Positions 35,478-46,298 of a DNA stretch of 64,000 nucleotides are shown one piece after another. The translations under genes were made by a program, and so were the position numbers. Source of the DNA: Zantedeschia hybrid cultivar. Its lineage: Eukaryota > Streptophyta > Magnoliopsida > Alismatales > Araceae. Numbering within the stretch: position 1 is the stretch's first letter; each line of letters starts with the position of its first letter. The stretch is from assembly GCA_030544215.1 (NCBI GenBank), contig JARZZO010000011.1, forward strand, positions 8,232,001-8,296,000. Reading direction: 5' to 3'. The notes beneath the pieces are model-generated. The model worked only from the letters and a program-made list of their open reading frames with translations, was not told where the DNA came from and searched no databases.

Positions 35478-35693
35478 AACCCCTGTTTGATTGCGAATTA
35501 TCCTACAGTTATCTCCGTTTTGCTCACTCTTAACCCGAAAAGTGATTTACTTGTGGTATTAACCTATTCGGGTTTCAAGTGTGTTAAATGTGGGTTAAGT
35601 TGATTTTAGTCCGGGCCTATTCCACCTCCAGGAGTGGGATAGGCGGATAATCGAGGATCACGTTTTAATAAAATGAGCACTTTAACGTTAAAC

Positions 35694-35725
<32 letters not shown>

Positions 35726-36485
35726 TTCATTTATTATTTTTATTAATAAATATTAATAATATTAATAAAACATTAATTAATATTGATAATATTCATAAAT
35801 ATTATTAAGATTAATAAATATTAATTACTGTTATTTTGATTAATAGATATTAATAAACATTAACCATAGCTAATTATTAACATAAATTTTATTATGCTCT
35901 ATTTAAATATTATTAAATGTTAATTATTAATAATAATATTATTAAATATTATTAGTAACTATTAATTCATATTATTAATAAATTCTAACTCATAGTATTA
36001 ATGTTAATATTAATAAATGTTAATGAATATTGACAATATTAATAAATATTTGTATGATTAATTATATTATTTAATATTATTTTGATGAACTAATATTAAG
36101 AACATTAATTATAGTTAATTATTAAGATAAATTTTATTATGCTCCATTTATTGATAAAAAAATTGAATATCAATTAACATTAACCATAGTTTATTATTAA
36201 TTTAAATATTATTTAATAGTATTTAATATAGAAAGTACACTTAATAATTATGTAGAGAGATAATGATGAAATATATTATATTTTTTATTTTAGTAATGAA
36301 ACTTATTTATATTAATTATTTAAATGAAGATTCTATATATCTATCCTATACTTACCTCCACTTTGAAACAAGAACTACTTATCCCTGAGTAGTCAAAAAA
36401 GAATTAAATCAAGACTATCTTGATTGAACTCTCTTGGGCTAACCTGAGTTAGTCCTATCTCTATCCCGCAATCAAACATGGTACT
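35478..36485. mobile_element. Nested MITE with TGTTTGATTGCG inverted ends
   Basis: TGTTTGATTGCG near 35484 and its inverse CGCAATCAAACA near 36468-36479 border an extremely AT-rich core made of ATTAATA-type repeats. A TAA trinucleotide on both sides could be a Harbinger-type TSD, but the exact ends are uncertain. Confidence 0.5.
35693..35723. repeat. (AAT)n microsatellite
   Basis: About ten AAT units inside the nested MITE. Confidence 0.9.
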
Positions 36486-36746
36486 AAATATGCTAAAAAG
36501 AGTGTGTGGATCTTGATAACATCATGGCACATATGCAAAATTTTAGTAAATTTAGAAGTATACATGCGAAATATCAATGAATTTAGGGGTATGCATGCAA
36601 AATCTTTAGACTTGATTTAACGGCACTTTGACCGAGGGGTGCAGTCGCAATATTTTTTAGATTTCAGGGGTATTGAAAATAATATATTCGAGTTGAGAGT
36701 GTAGATGCAAATACGATATTATTCAGGGCATAGATACAAAATTCCC

Positions 36747-38094
36747 AACATTTTAAATACGCTGACCCGTAGTCCCCTTCTGGAACATACACACGTGGCG
36801 TCAGGTGAGCGAGCACGCCCAAGTAGGGCGCTGCCGATACTCGGATACTTCCCAAACGCAGCGTCCACGCTTTCCTTCCAGAGCAGTTGTTCGGAGCGGT
36901 TCACGTCAACACGGGGCCCGTTCCACAGTCTCCTTTCTTTTTTCTTTTTTTGGAGAAAAGTCTCGTTCAACAGTCTCGGCAGTAAGAGAGGAGTCCACTC
37001 CGCTAAGAAAGAAAACGAGTCCGCGTATATAGCTGGCGTAATCCCATTTTTAATCTCCAGCTCACGTGATAAAGGCGCCAACATGGATTTGGCCACTGGT
37101 CTCCATCTTTGTCACCTACTGATGCAGGAATATTCTTTTATCTTATTTGAATTGGACTTGTTTTGCCTTTAAGCTATTTTGAGAGAAAGCATTGCAATCC
37201 ACATGGCCGTTCGATCACTGTGATCGGATGGCAGCACAGATCAAAATTGATCGGATTGGCATTACGAAAGACTAGATTGCAAATATACCCCACATTACAA
37301 CAAATGTTTCTCACAAACTATTTTGATTTGATTTTTTTGATCTTGCTGGAAGTGATTTAGGTTCAACATAGTTCGAGCTCCAAGTCAAGCTCATGTTTGT
37401 ATTTGGACCAAGTTGAACCCACGTTCGAGCACGATGTCGGGCCAATTTTATAGAAGCTCAGCCCGACTCAACTCAGCAACCATCTCAAACTCACGGCATT
37501 TAATCTACAAACTCTTTTTTTTTTTAAAAAAAAAGATGTACATAAGTTTCTTAGTCTTAGAATAGTACTATATCGAAAAAAGATAGTTTAATAGGTGGGC
37601 TATTACTTCACGTATTGTCTTAAGATTTTAAGTTGAATAGTCCAATAACTTCAACACTTTTCAAACGACTATTGAAAAGTGTTATTGATTTCTTTTTTCA
37701 CATTTAGAAAGATATTTTTACTGTGTACATATTATTTTCGATGATAGATTGTAAATTAAAAAAGTTTAACACAGAGAGAATAGAGTACTCTAGCGCTGAG
37801 ATACGATCCAAACAGGTAATGTGCCTAGACCACATACTAGCAAGGGCGAATGAACATCTGTAAAATAATTAAATTTAAAATCCATATCAATACTTTATTT
37901 TAACTGATACATTGAAATTTGATAGGATGAGAGTAATACAGAATTTAAGAGACAAAAAGCTACGTAGCTGCAACACATGTATGATCACTCTTCAGAAAAT
38001 ACTCGAAATGAAATTATTGACACAACATTAATATTACTATTCTTACATTTATTGTCATTTTAAGTTGAAGTACATTTATTTTTGAAATAATATG
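36747..38094. other. Intergenic region with a promoter-like segment
   Basis: From 36760 to about 37080 the DNA is GC-richer and carries a G-box (ACACGTGGCGTC near 36791), a CACGTG near 37063 and a GTATATAGC TATA-like word near 37025. An ATG at 37083 opens only a 29-codon frame. It may be an orphan promoter or the start of a non-coding transcript. The rest is AT-rich without a gene. Confidence 0.3.
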
Positions 38095-38950
38095 TGATGT
38101 AGCCGAAGCTATCACGACCGGATTCCGAAGCTGGAATCCGAAGTTATAGATCTGGAGCTGGGTCGGATCGGTGCAAGAGGTCCGGCGGGGATCCGGAAGG
38201 CGGCGGTCGCAAAGGCGGGGTTGAGGATCCGAGGCCGATGGTCGCTCGTTCGGACGTTGGCTTGCTTTCGGACGGTGAGGCCGAGACTCCTTTAGTCGGG
38301 GAGGCAGTCGGCGCAAGGCGTCGAGACCGGAGAGAGAAATCCGAGGTCGGCGGCCGAGACCGACTCGGGAAGGTCGGCGATGATTCGAACCGAACTCCTG
38401 CAGGAGGGAAAGAAAAAGAAACCGGTCAGCAGGAGTCCCGGACTTCGGCCCTAAAGAACCCCCTCCGACGGTCAAGTTAGCTCCTGAAGATGATTCGATT
38501 CAGAAGACAAAGAATAGCTTTAATGCTTTTTGGACTATAGTCCTTGAGGGTCTCGGAGACATCCCTTTGGCAATAAATAGCGATGTATTTATAGCGAAGG
38601 ATAGAGGATGGTTAACGGTGACAGCCGATATAGGACTATGTTCTGGATTTACTGGTAAACCGTCATAGTGCCTAACCCTTCCACCGGAGTGGGCCGGATA
38701 CGGCTACTGGGCCGAAGGGGGTTGGGCCGCTGATGGGCCGAAGCCTGTTGGGCCGAAGACTGCTGGGCCGAAGGCTGTTGGGCCGCTGATGGGCCGAAGG
38801 CTGCTGGGCCGAAGGCTGCTGGGCCGCTGATGGACCGAAGGCTACTGGGCGGAAGACTGTTGGACCGCTGATGGGCCGAAACTTACTGTTGTTGGGCTGA
38901 TCTCAGTGCTAGACTTGTTTTAATGGGCCGAATCGGATTCTGCCTCATCA
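38095..38950 (-). mobile_element. Solo LTR C1 (family C)
   Basis: It runs from TGATGTAGCCGAAG to CTGCCTCATCA with a perfect 5-bp TSD, ATATG (38090-38094 and 38951-38955). A TATA box on the minus strand (GCTATAAATACATC near 38595) suggests that strand is transcribed. From about 38702 to 38890 it contains a minisatellite of GGGCCGAAGGCTGCT-type units. There is no internal coding sequence. A second copy is at 52170-53046. Confidence 0.88.
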
Positions 38951-40269
38951 ATATGTATAATATACATATGACTTATTTTGATGTTTTTGAAGACGTTAGA
39001 TGGCCTAAACGAGTCGACTTCAGATGATCTTGTCTCTTCTCCCTTTCCCTGTCACGTGACAACGCCGTGTTTTAGCACGGTCACAGCAGTCACGCAGGGG
39101 TCACTTGCCAGTCAGCTTCAGCTGGGCTAATGGCTGACCGAATTCTATGCAATTTACTGCATGAGCTGAGGTTAGGTTCGGTTAACCAGCAGACGCCAGC
39201 TGGAGCTCGTCCCTACGTTCCTAGTGCGGTGTTCGTTGACCTTCTTCGAATAGGAAAAAAATTGTTTCGTGAAGAGCCGATTCCATCTTATCGGGTTAAG
39301 TCATCGGATCTCTCTCTTTCGTTCCTTCGCCTCATCGACAAGGAAGAACTGATATGAGTATAGAGTTTTTTTTTACAGCAAACTTGAGATAAGATACAAG
39401 ACATAGGAGGACAAAAGAGATGTCGAATTTAAAATGAGGGCATTAATTTTACACTCTTATGTCTTTTGTTAAATTTTAGTGTCGAAGAAGAATAGTATTA
39501 TACCATTTTCCTTGGCAAAGAATGGTGGTTGTTGTTGTTCTTTGACCAATTATGCCACTTTTCAAAAGGCAAAGCAGAAACTAGAATTTGACCCAAACTT
39601 GACTTATTAGTCTAACTCTTAGATTAGCTTAAGAAGTTGATGCGATAATTTGGTTGATGCTTGTTCTTTTTTCAGAAGTTGGCGAGGAGTCGGCCTGGTC
39701 CTTGATTGACATTCTCATTCTCCCCGAACAATGGCAGATCTAACATTGATCCAGCGGGATTATGGGACCTTACTGAATTTTGTCAAATTTATTGGCCCAG
39801 TCTAATGTGGTATAGCCCAGAATTCCATTGACCCAGTCCAAGATCCTACTGACCTATCTCAGGACTTTATATAACCCAACTCAAAACCTCACTGATCTAA
39901 TCATACTTATGACTTAATTCCTGAATGACTCCACTGCATAAAATTTCTACGTCCGCCATTATCCCTGAATTTACATGATCGGTGTATGAAAAATTTACAT
40001 TTATATAAAATTATTTTTATTTATAAAGTATCCTCACATGATCATATATATATATTAACTGTTAGTTAGTGATGATAAGAAGGACATGATCATGGAAAGA
40101 GAGTAAATACTGGATGACATATCTTTTGGACTTTTTTTTTAGTATATTGACTCGTGTGTTCTCACTCACATTACACTAGGAATAAATAGGTCATTTTTCA
40201 CATAATCATAGCAATAACTGTTTTACCTCTGATTCTATGCGAGTGGAGGTACGCATGAATCCAGTGAAA
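38951..40269. other. Intergenic stretch between C1 and element E
   Basis: No clear gene is present. A 75-codon open frame at 39130-39357 lies in moderately GC-rich DNA and is unrecognised. The part near 39740-39965, ending TCTACGTCCGCCA, resembles the dispersed repeats at 30.2 and 63.9 kb. Confidence 0.4.
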
Positions 40270-41855
40270 TGATGGATATAGGTGTCCTCTAAGCCAATCA
40301 TAAGGCACCTATTTCAATCTGGTTCACTAATAAATGGCATTAAATTCATTATGTAGATTGGCATATTTATATTTACGCATAATGAAGTCCATGAATATGT
40401 GCAATAGTCATCAGATTATGATGAGATCATAATAATGAGACTGATGACTTATAAACACATATTCTTAATTGTTCCTAGTCGTAGGATGTTTGAGAAGGAC
40501 ATCAAACATCCGGTTAGACTAGTACATGTTATTCCAGCTCATATGATGAGGGTGACTGATCTCGTTAGTTATTAGTGTGGAGACACAATGGTAAACCTGT
40601 AGGTGCTCATTGGAGAATGAGTTCACTGAACTGATCCGACATGAATCGCCGAATGGTAATTTACCTGACTGTCAATCGGCTTGATTCATCGTCACAGTAG
40701 CGTGGTTGATCCTTGGACTTGAGACACCAAAGACACCTTGTCGGTGGACTTCTGGACTTTGACCTTGACCTACGAATCCCTATCCACGAGATCTCAAATA
40801 GTCAAGGATCGGGTCCAGCGGAAGACCTTCAAAGGTGATTGTGTGTTCAATAAAGGATCGTTCGCTCTCAGGTAACTGGAGCGAGAATGCTCTAGAGTAG
40901 ATCTGCAGGAGTCTCTGGCCAGAGCAGAAATAATATCAGAAAAGTGGTTTTCGGATATTGTACAGCGGAGTCTGATTCAAGTGAGTTAACAATCTAGGGT
41001 TTGACAGTTGACCATACCCTAGGTTAACTCGAGAGCATTGTGCGAACGAAGGATTATAGTCACGTGGTAACTGTGGACGGACAGGTTCCATTAGTGGGTT
41101 GCTGAACCCCATTACCTTCCGGGATCATGCGGTGTTGCTTGGCACCCAACTTGATCAGAAGTCCGACCGAATTCACATGCGATGTCAATTCGGTTAAGTA
41201 ATTAGTTAATATCTATATATTAATTAATTACTATAAGTCAATAACTAGTTATTGGACTTAACGGGCTGAAAACCGGACTGGTAAATGGGCCTAGAGGGTC
41301 ACACGCAATAAGATTCTCAGTCGGTGGTACATAAGTGGAATTTATATTAACTCGGGGACTTTTGTGAAAAGTCGCGCCGACTTAATATATATACACGCTG
41401 TTGAGAAACCCTGGGCCAAGCTCCAGGATTTCCCTTGCTGGCCGTCATCCCCCCTTTCTCTCTCCTACTCTGGGCGTCCCGTTCGACGCGCCAAAACAGC
41501 TTCTGTCTCCGCCGCGTGTGATTCCCGAAAGTCGGGAATTCCCGTCGGCGGGATTTCCGCAACCGTTGCGGCGACGGATCTTCAGCGCGCGAGCTGTAAC
41601 GGACGAGGGATCGAGGACGAACCACCGCGGAGGATCGCATGGATACCGCTGGAGGCCGGACGCTTGTGCGGCTTGCGGCATCGCCTCGACGGAACCGAGA
41701 CGGAAGCGGATTCGAATCCGCGCACGGTAATCGGATTACTTCTCGTAGTTTTCGGTTTGTGTTTATCGTTCCGAATCGGATCAGCGGGCATCGGGCGGGA
41801 TAAATTTTGTTCTTCGTTTCCGCTGCGTTCTTCGGGTCCCGCCCGGATCCCAACA
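40270..41855 (+). repeat. 5' LTR of element E
   Basis: It has TG...CA ends. A TATA-like TAATATATATACAC near 41385 suggests the U3/R border. The GC-rich downstream part (about 41400-41850) has open frames on both strands that recur unchanged in the other LTR and are not genes. Confidence 0.93.
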
Positions 41856-41856
41856 G

Positions 41857-41869
41857 TGGTATCAGAGCC
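41857..41869 (+). other. Primer-binding site of element E
   Basis: TGGTATCAGAGCC, one base after the 5' LTR, is the exact plant primer site complementary to initiator tRNA-Met. Confidence 0.95.
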
Positions 41870-42774
41870 AGGTTCCGCTCTGATCCGCTCCGGAACGATA
41901 AAATTATTATTCTAAATTATTTCATGCATAAATTCGTTTTTCCTCATAGATATTGTTCATGGGATGAACTTAGAATTTCGAATTTAATTTTTCTGTGCGA
42001 AAAACGAGAATTTTTTGAGGGTATCATCGCGTTCTTCATGGTGATGAAGAACCGGATTTGTGGGCTTCAAAAGGGGATTAATGATGGTTGGACCATCTCT
42101 GTGGGTTTGCTGGTATGACTAGCTACCCCTCGCCATCCCCGGAAAATTTTCATGGCGGCCGGTGGAGCTTTTATTCCCATAATTTTCAAGAGTTGAAAAG
42201 GATTGTGGAAAAAGCTGAAATCTGCGAAACTGCACAAATCTCCAACTTTGGAGGTTCACCGGCGGCGAAGGAGTCGCCGTCCGGCCACCACCGGCGGGGG
42301 AAATGGAAGTGGTGACATCCTTCTTCAAATTCCGGCCACCCTCGCGGTCGGCGGCGGCGGCGGCGCATCCCAAAACAGGCCTCAAACAGGGCCGAAAACC
42401 CTAAACAGGGCTGCTGCAGGCCGGCCGAACTGCTGGCTAATGGGCTGGACCGGCCGGTCCTGCGCCAGTCCGGCCCTGGCTCGGCCCGGGCGCACCTGGG
42501 GCTCGTCCTGGCTCAGCCAGGTGCCCCGGCCGGAGCCAGGTGCCCCCTGGCTTGAGCCAGACGAGCCAGGTTTAGCCCTGGCTGCACTGGCTCGAGCCAA
42601 GGGGGCCCATTAAGCCATGATTGGGCCCAATTAAGTCAATTTTGGCCCAACTAACCCCAAAAAACCCTTATTTAATTAAAAATCCCATCCTATTTAACTT
42701 GACAATGAAATTAATAATGTTTAAAATTATTTTAAACATTAAATTAATTATTTTAAGTTTAAAAGGGGATTATG

Positions 42775-43722
42775 ATTTAAGATTTGATCTTTAATCTTAA
42801 TTACCATTAATTTATTAATTAAGGGGATTTTAATTTAGATTTGATCTAAATATTTAATTGACTAGTGTTGTTAATTAATATTTGAGATATGATCCTTAAT
42901 GATTTTTTATAATTAAGATGTGATCTTAATTTTATTAATAATTGTTGTTAATAATTTTAATATAAGTCATTAAGGGGATTAATTAAGATGAGATCTTAAT
43001 TTAAAAATTAACAAATGTTGTTATTTACAAAAATTGGAATCTTAATTAATTATTAACAATTGTTGTTATTAATGATTAAGATAAAATTAACAAATGTTGT
43101 TAATTTATGTTTAAGATGGGATCTTAAAATCAATTAACATATGTTGTTAATTATTTAAGTGATTAGATTATTTTAATTTCTTAGCAATTGTTGTTAGGAA
43201 ATTATATCAATAATTTAGAGACACTTAATAATGGTTGTTAAGTGATTAATTAACTAATTATAATAGTTATAATTAAGTTGATTATTTCTTGAGTAATAAA
43301 TCTTAATAAAAGTTATTAAGGATTAATTAAGTCTTAATAATAGTTATTAAGATCATTAATTAGTTTACTCAAGTATCTCTTAATTATTGGTTTTAATGAT
43401 CTAATCTACTTAGAATTTAATCTTTTATGAATGTTATTAAAGGATTAAATTAAGTCTAATTGTTAGACTATTTTAATTAGAAATATTCTAATTATTATTT
43501 CTTAATAATGGTTATTGAGAAATATGAATTAAATAAAGGGGTTTATTAACAAGGAGTTGTTAAGGGGTTAATAATTTGAGTTGAAAATTCTTTTATAAAT
43601 GTTATTTAGGAATTTTTAATTCTATCTAAATGTTAGATTGTTTCGCATTAATAATTGTTATTAATGTGATTTAATATTAATCTAAATGTTAGATTAATTA
43701 ATTTAGAAATGTTCTAAATTAT
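42775..43722 (+). repeat. Array of mini-hairpins with tiny loops in the leader of E
   Basis: Many inverted repeats have perfect or near-perfect stems and a loop of about 3 nt. Examples are 42911-42931 (9 bp, loop GTG), 42981-43001 (9 bp, GAG), 43084-43106 (10 bp, ATG), 43332-43352 (9 bp, TAG), 43474-43494 (9 bp, ATA), 43498-43522 (11 bp with one G-T, TGG), 43677-43697 (9 bp, ATG) and 43700-43720 (9 bp, ATG). In the first part two types tend to alternate, GAT-NNG-ATC and CAA-NTG-TTG. Stem sequences differ while pairing is kept. It is AT-rich and non-coding. Confidence 0.85.
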
Positions 43723-44520
43723 GCATGGAATATTTTAGATTTTTAATTTTAGCTTTATGTGCGCATGTTGATGTGTTTAATACTTTAAATTAGATTTATT
43801 GCATGCTAGAAAATAAGATTTTCGAAAATTCAAATTACCCAATTTTGATTGGTACCCAGGTTTTAAGAAAGCCAAAATTGTTATATTTTCAAAATTTTAG
43901 CTTTCATGTGATGTGCTTTATCATGTGTGAATGGTTAAAATTTGTGGTAGTCATGGACATGCACTTAGTTAAATTTCATATCATATGATGGTGTGTGATT
44001 TTGTGGATTGTTATGGAATGTGAATGTTTATTAATTAAATGTTAATTAATGAGGCTTGTGTGCCTCCCTCTCTCCATTCCATTGTAATTCTATCTCCCTC
44101 TATTACTGTATTCGGCCATAAGGCTTTCTCTTACAATTTATTTGTATTTGAAATTGTTTCAAAGTATATAATATTTGTAATTGATCACGCCGACCGAGGA
44201 GAGGCGAGGATGATCCACAAATGCAACCAGGAAGGCGACAGGAGATAAGATCACCAGTAGCTATGTGTTTGCATGTTTAAAATATATAATTGTTATATAG
44301 TTTTGGTGATTAATTGTTTGGCTCCAGTTAATCACCGTGCTGTCCATGACCACATAATTAACATGTATGGATGATGCATGCTTTTAGTTATTGATTATGA
44401 ATCGATTGTTAATATCTAGGTATAGTTAAATATATATTCGATATATTTATAAACTATCACCTAGGATGAGACCAACTTAATATAAACAAAACCTTCAACA
44501 TAAAGTCTAAGTCGGAGCGC

Positions 44521-44902
44521 GAGTCATTGAGAATGTACCGCGTGGCTCTCCATCAATATAGTTCTTAGAACTTGATTCAGTGATGACAGATACTACGTGT
44601 TTACTCGAGATCTGCCACCATCTGATGAAAGGACTATTAACTATGGCATTATGATGCCTTGAGATTAGAATAGAGGAACGGTGTAGCTATCCTCGCGTTT
44701 ACCCAAGAGCTGCATTCTTACTCTACTCTGTCGCGTATTGATGGTAAAGCTTAGACCAGGTATAATGGTCTACTGTGTTTACCCGGGACCATTAAAGACC
44801 TGGGAGCCGAAATAAGATCGGATATTGCAAGGAGTTGCAACTACCATGAGATGGTTGCTCTAAGATAATGGTATGATACTATGTGTTTACCCGAGGTCAT
44901 AC
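44521..44902 (+). repeat. Five stem-loops with a shared loop and different stems
   Basis: The stem-loops are at 44521-44548, 44585-44616, 44683-44713, 44763-44794 and 44871-44902. Loops of 16-19 nt share a TGTTTACCCGAG-like core (most diverged in the first). Flanking stems are unrelated in sequence: GAGTCA/TGGCTC, CAGAT/ATCTG, GTAGCT/AGCTGC, TAATGGTC/GACCATTA and GTATGA/TCATAC. The fourth extends further through CCAGGT and ACCTGG. Confidence 0.8.
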
Positions 44903-45196
44903 TGTGATTCTTGGAGATTCTGATCCTCACTAGAAGACCGTCAGAGTCTTCCGTTCTGTATACCTGAAGGTTATACAGTCCGTCGAAAAATAGTGGGAAA
45001 TAATTCAAGATAAAAGACCATAATTGAATTAACATAACTATCTGCTTAAATCACGTTATTTCCTTCGATCACTAATATGTCTGTTGTCTATTCGAGATTT
45101 TGGCATGTTGGATGCCGATACTTCTCATACTCAGACTGACTAGAAAACTCTGAAGAATGTCTTCAGGGCCAAGTGAAAGTCACTATCCTAATCAGA

Positions 45197-45344
45197 TATC
45201 ATGAATCCTCTTACTTGGATAGACCAAGGTGAAGAGGTACTCATGGTATGCCTTAATGAAAGGCAATGATTATCATGAAATCTCTTATTTGGATAGACCA
45301 AGATGAAGAGATATTTATGATGTGCCTTTGAGAAAGGCAAGTGG
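45197..45344 (+). repeat. 74-bp tandem duplication inside E
   Basis: Two diverged copies starting TATCATGAA at 45197 and 45271 share TTGGATAGACCAAG and GAAAGGCAA segments. Confidence 0.7.
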
Positions 45345-45919
45345 TAAGACTTTAAACGGTCAAACCCACACTTGAAAGGATAAAGAAAAGTCAGCCGAGA
45401 TAGAGAAGTAGCAGTTCTCCCACTGCAACCAATATAAGGATATTGGTAAATGCAAAAAGAATATGGAACTTGAAAGAAGTTTCATGTATTCTTATTATCG
45501 TCTTTTGCATGTCTATTGGAGAATTAGCGTATCCAATATGAGATATTGGAAATGATTCTCAGAGCTGCGATAGTGTACAGACTTAGATAAGCAAAAGGAA
45601 ATCGAGAAAATGTAAGTGTTGAGTTGGACTCAACTATTGTTCATGATATTCATAGGTTGCTGTCTGACAGTAAATCTTTGTATATCTATAGGAGTCTAAT
45701 ATGAAACTGAATAACTGTTATTTAGTTGCATAAGAAATTAAGAATAATATTGATTGAAAAGAATAATAGTTGTTCGAATCAGTCAATGTACTATAGATTC
45801 TTAAAGTGACATTTCATGTGATGAATGTTCACTAGTCTCCTATAGAAATGAACTGTGTGAGTCCTGATTATCTATGGTATTGTACATATGGTTGTACAAT
45901 AAGAAATCATTGATGCTGA

Positions 45920-46065
45920 TGCATATTGATGTAACCAGCTCCAAGGCCAAAGATAATCACTACTGTTGACTTACCTTATCGTTTACTCTTGGAATGGTTC
46001 GACTGTATGTACTTATTGAAGTACAAGTTAAATGCATCTGAGAGATTAAGGTATAAGATCAATAT
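45920..46065 (+). pseudogene. Integrase remnant of element E
   Basis: Across frames the segment resembles the copia integrase core around its first Asp (a HIDV start) and the following YxxLxKYK region (read as YLLKYKLNASERLR). Stops and shifts destroy any frame. This is a similarity by eye only. Confidence 0.45.
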
Positions 46066-46298
46066 AAAGTATTAGAATTTTTGATTTGATCAAAGAAACT
46101 AGTACTTAAGTATATGATTTACACATATCATTAAGAGGATAATTGTATCCTCGCTCGATTGATCCTCATTGTGCATCATAGTAATATGATAGAGTGAGGA
46201 ATTGCACCTTATTAAGATATGGTGCAATACATAATAAGATTTGTCTGATTCTTGTCCTTTTGAACATGAGTATGAATATTAGATGTCCATACTTTAAA

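Larger units (their letters stand above)
35346..36746. mobile_element. Mutator-like MITE with 9-bp TSD, containing a second MITE
   Basis: The ends GGGATTTTTGCATC and, reverse-complemented, GGGAATTTTGTATC are the tips of inverted repeats over 100 bp long, sharing a CGTATTTGCA segment. A perfect 9-bp TSD, AACATTTTA, lies on both sides (35337-35345 and 36747-36755); 9-bp duplications are typical of Mutator-like elements. It is non-coding. A related 406-bp copy lies at 54331-54736. A second element occupies most of its interior. Confidence 0.75.

Noticed and set aside
38238..38480. GC-rich ORFs in 38.2-38.5 kb and 52.2-52.6 kb as conserved genes
   Set aside because: Their apparent conservation comes from being two copies of the family C solo LTR; both copies have clean LTR ends and TSDs.
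41347..41915. Overlapping ORFs of 100-180 codons as genes (also at 51255-51836)
   Set aside because: They recur in both LTRs of element E, are open on both strands because of GC-rich sequence, and have no recognisable domain.
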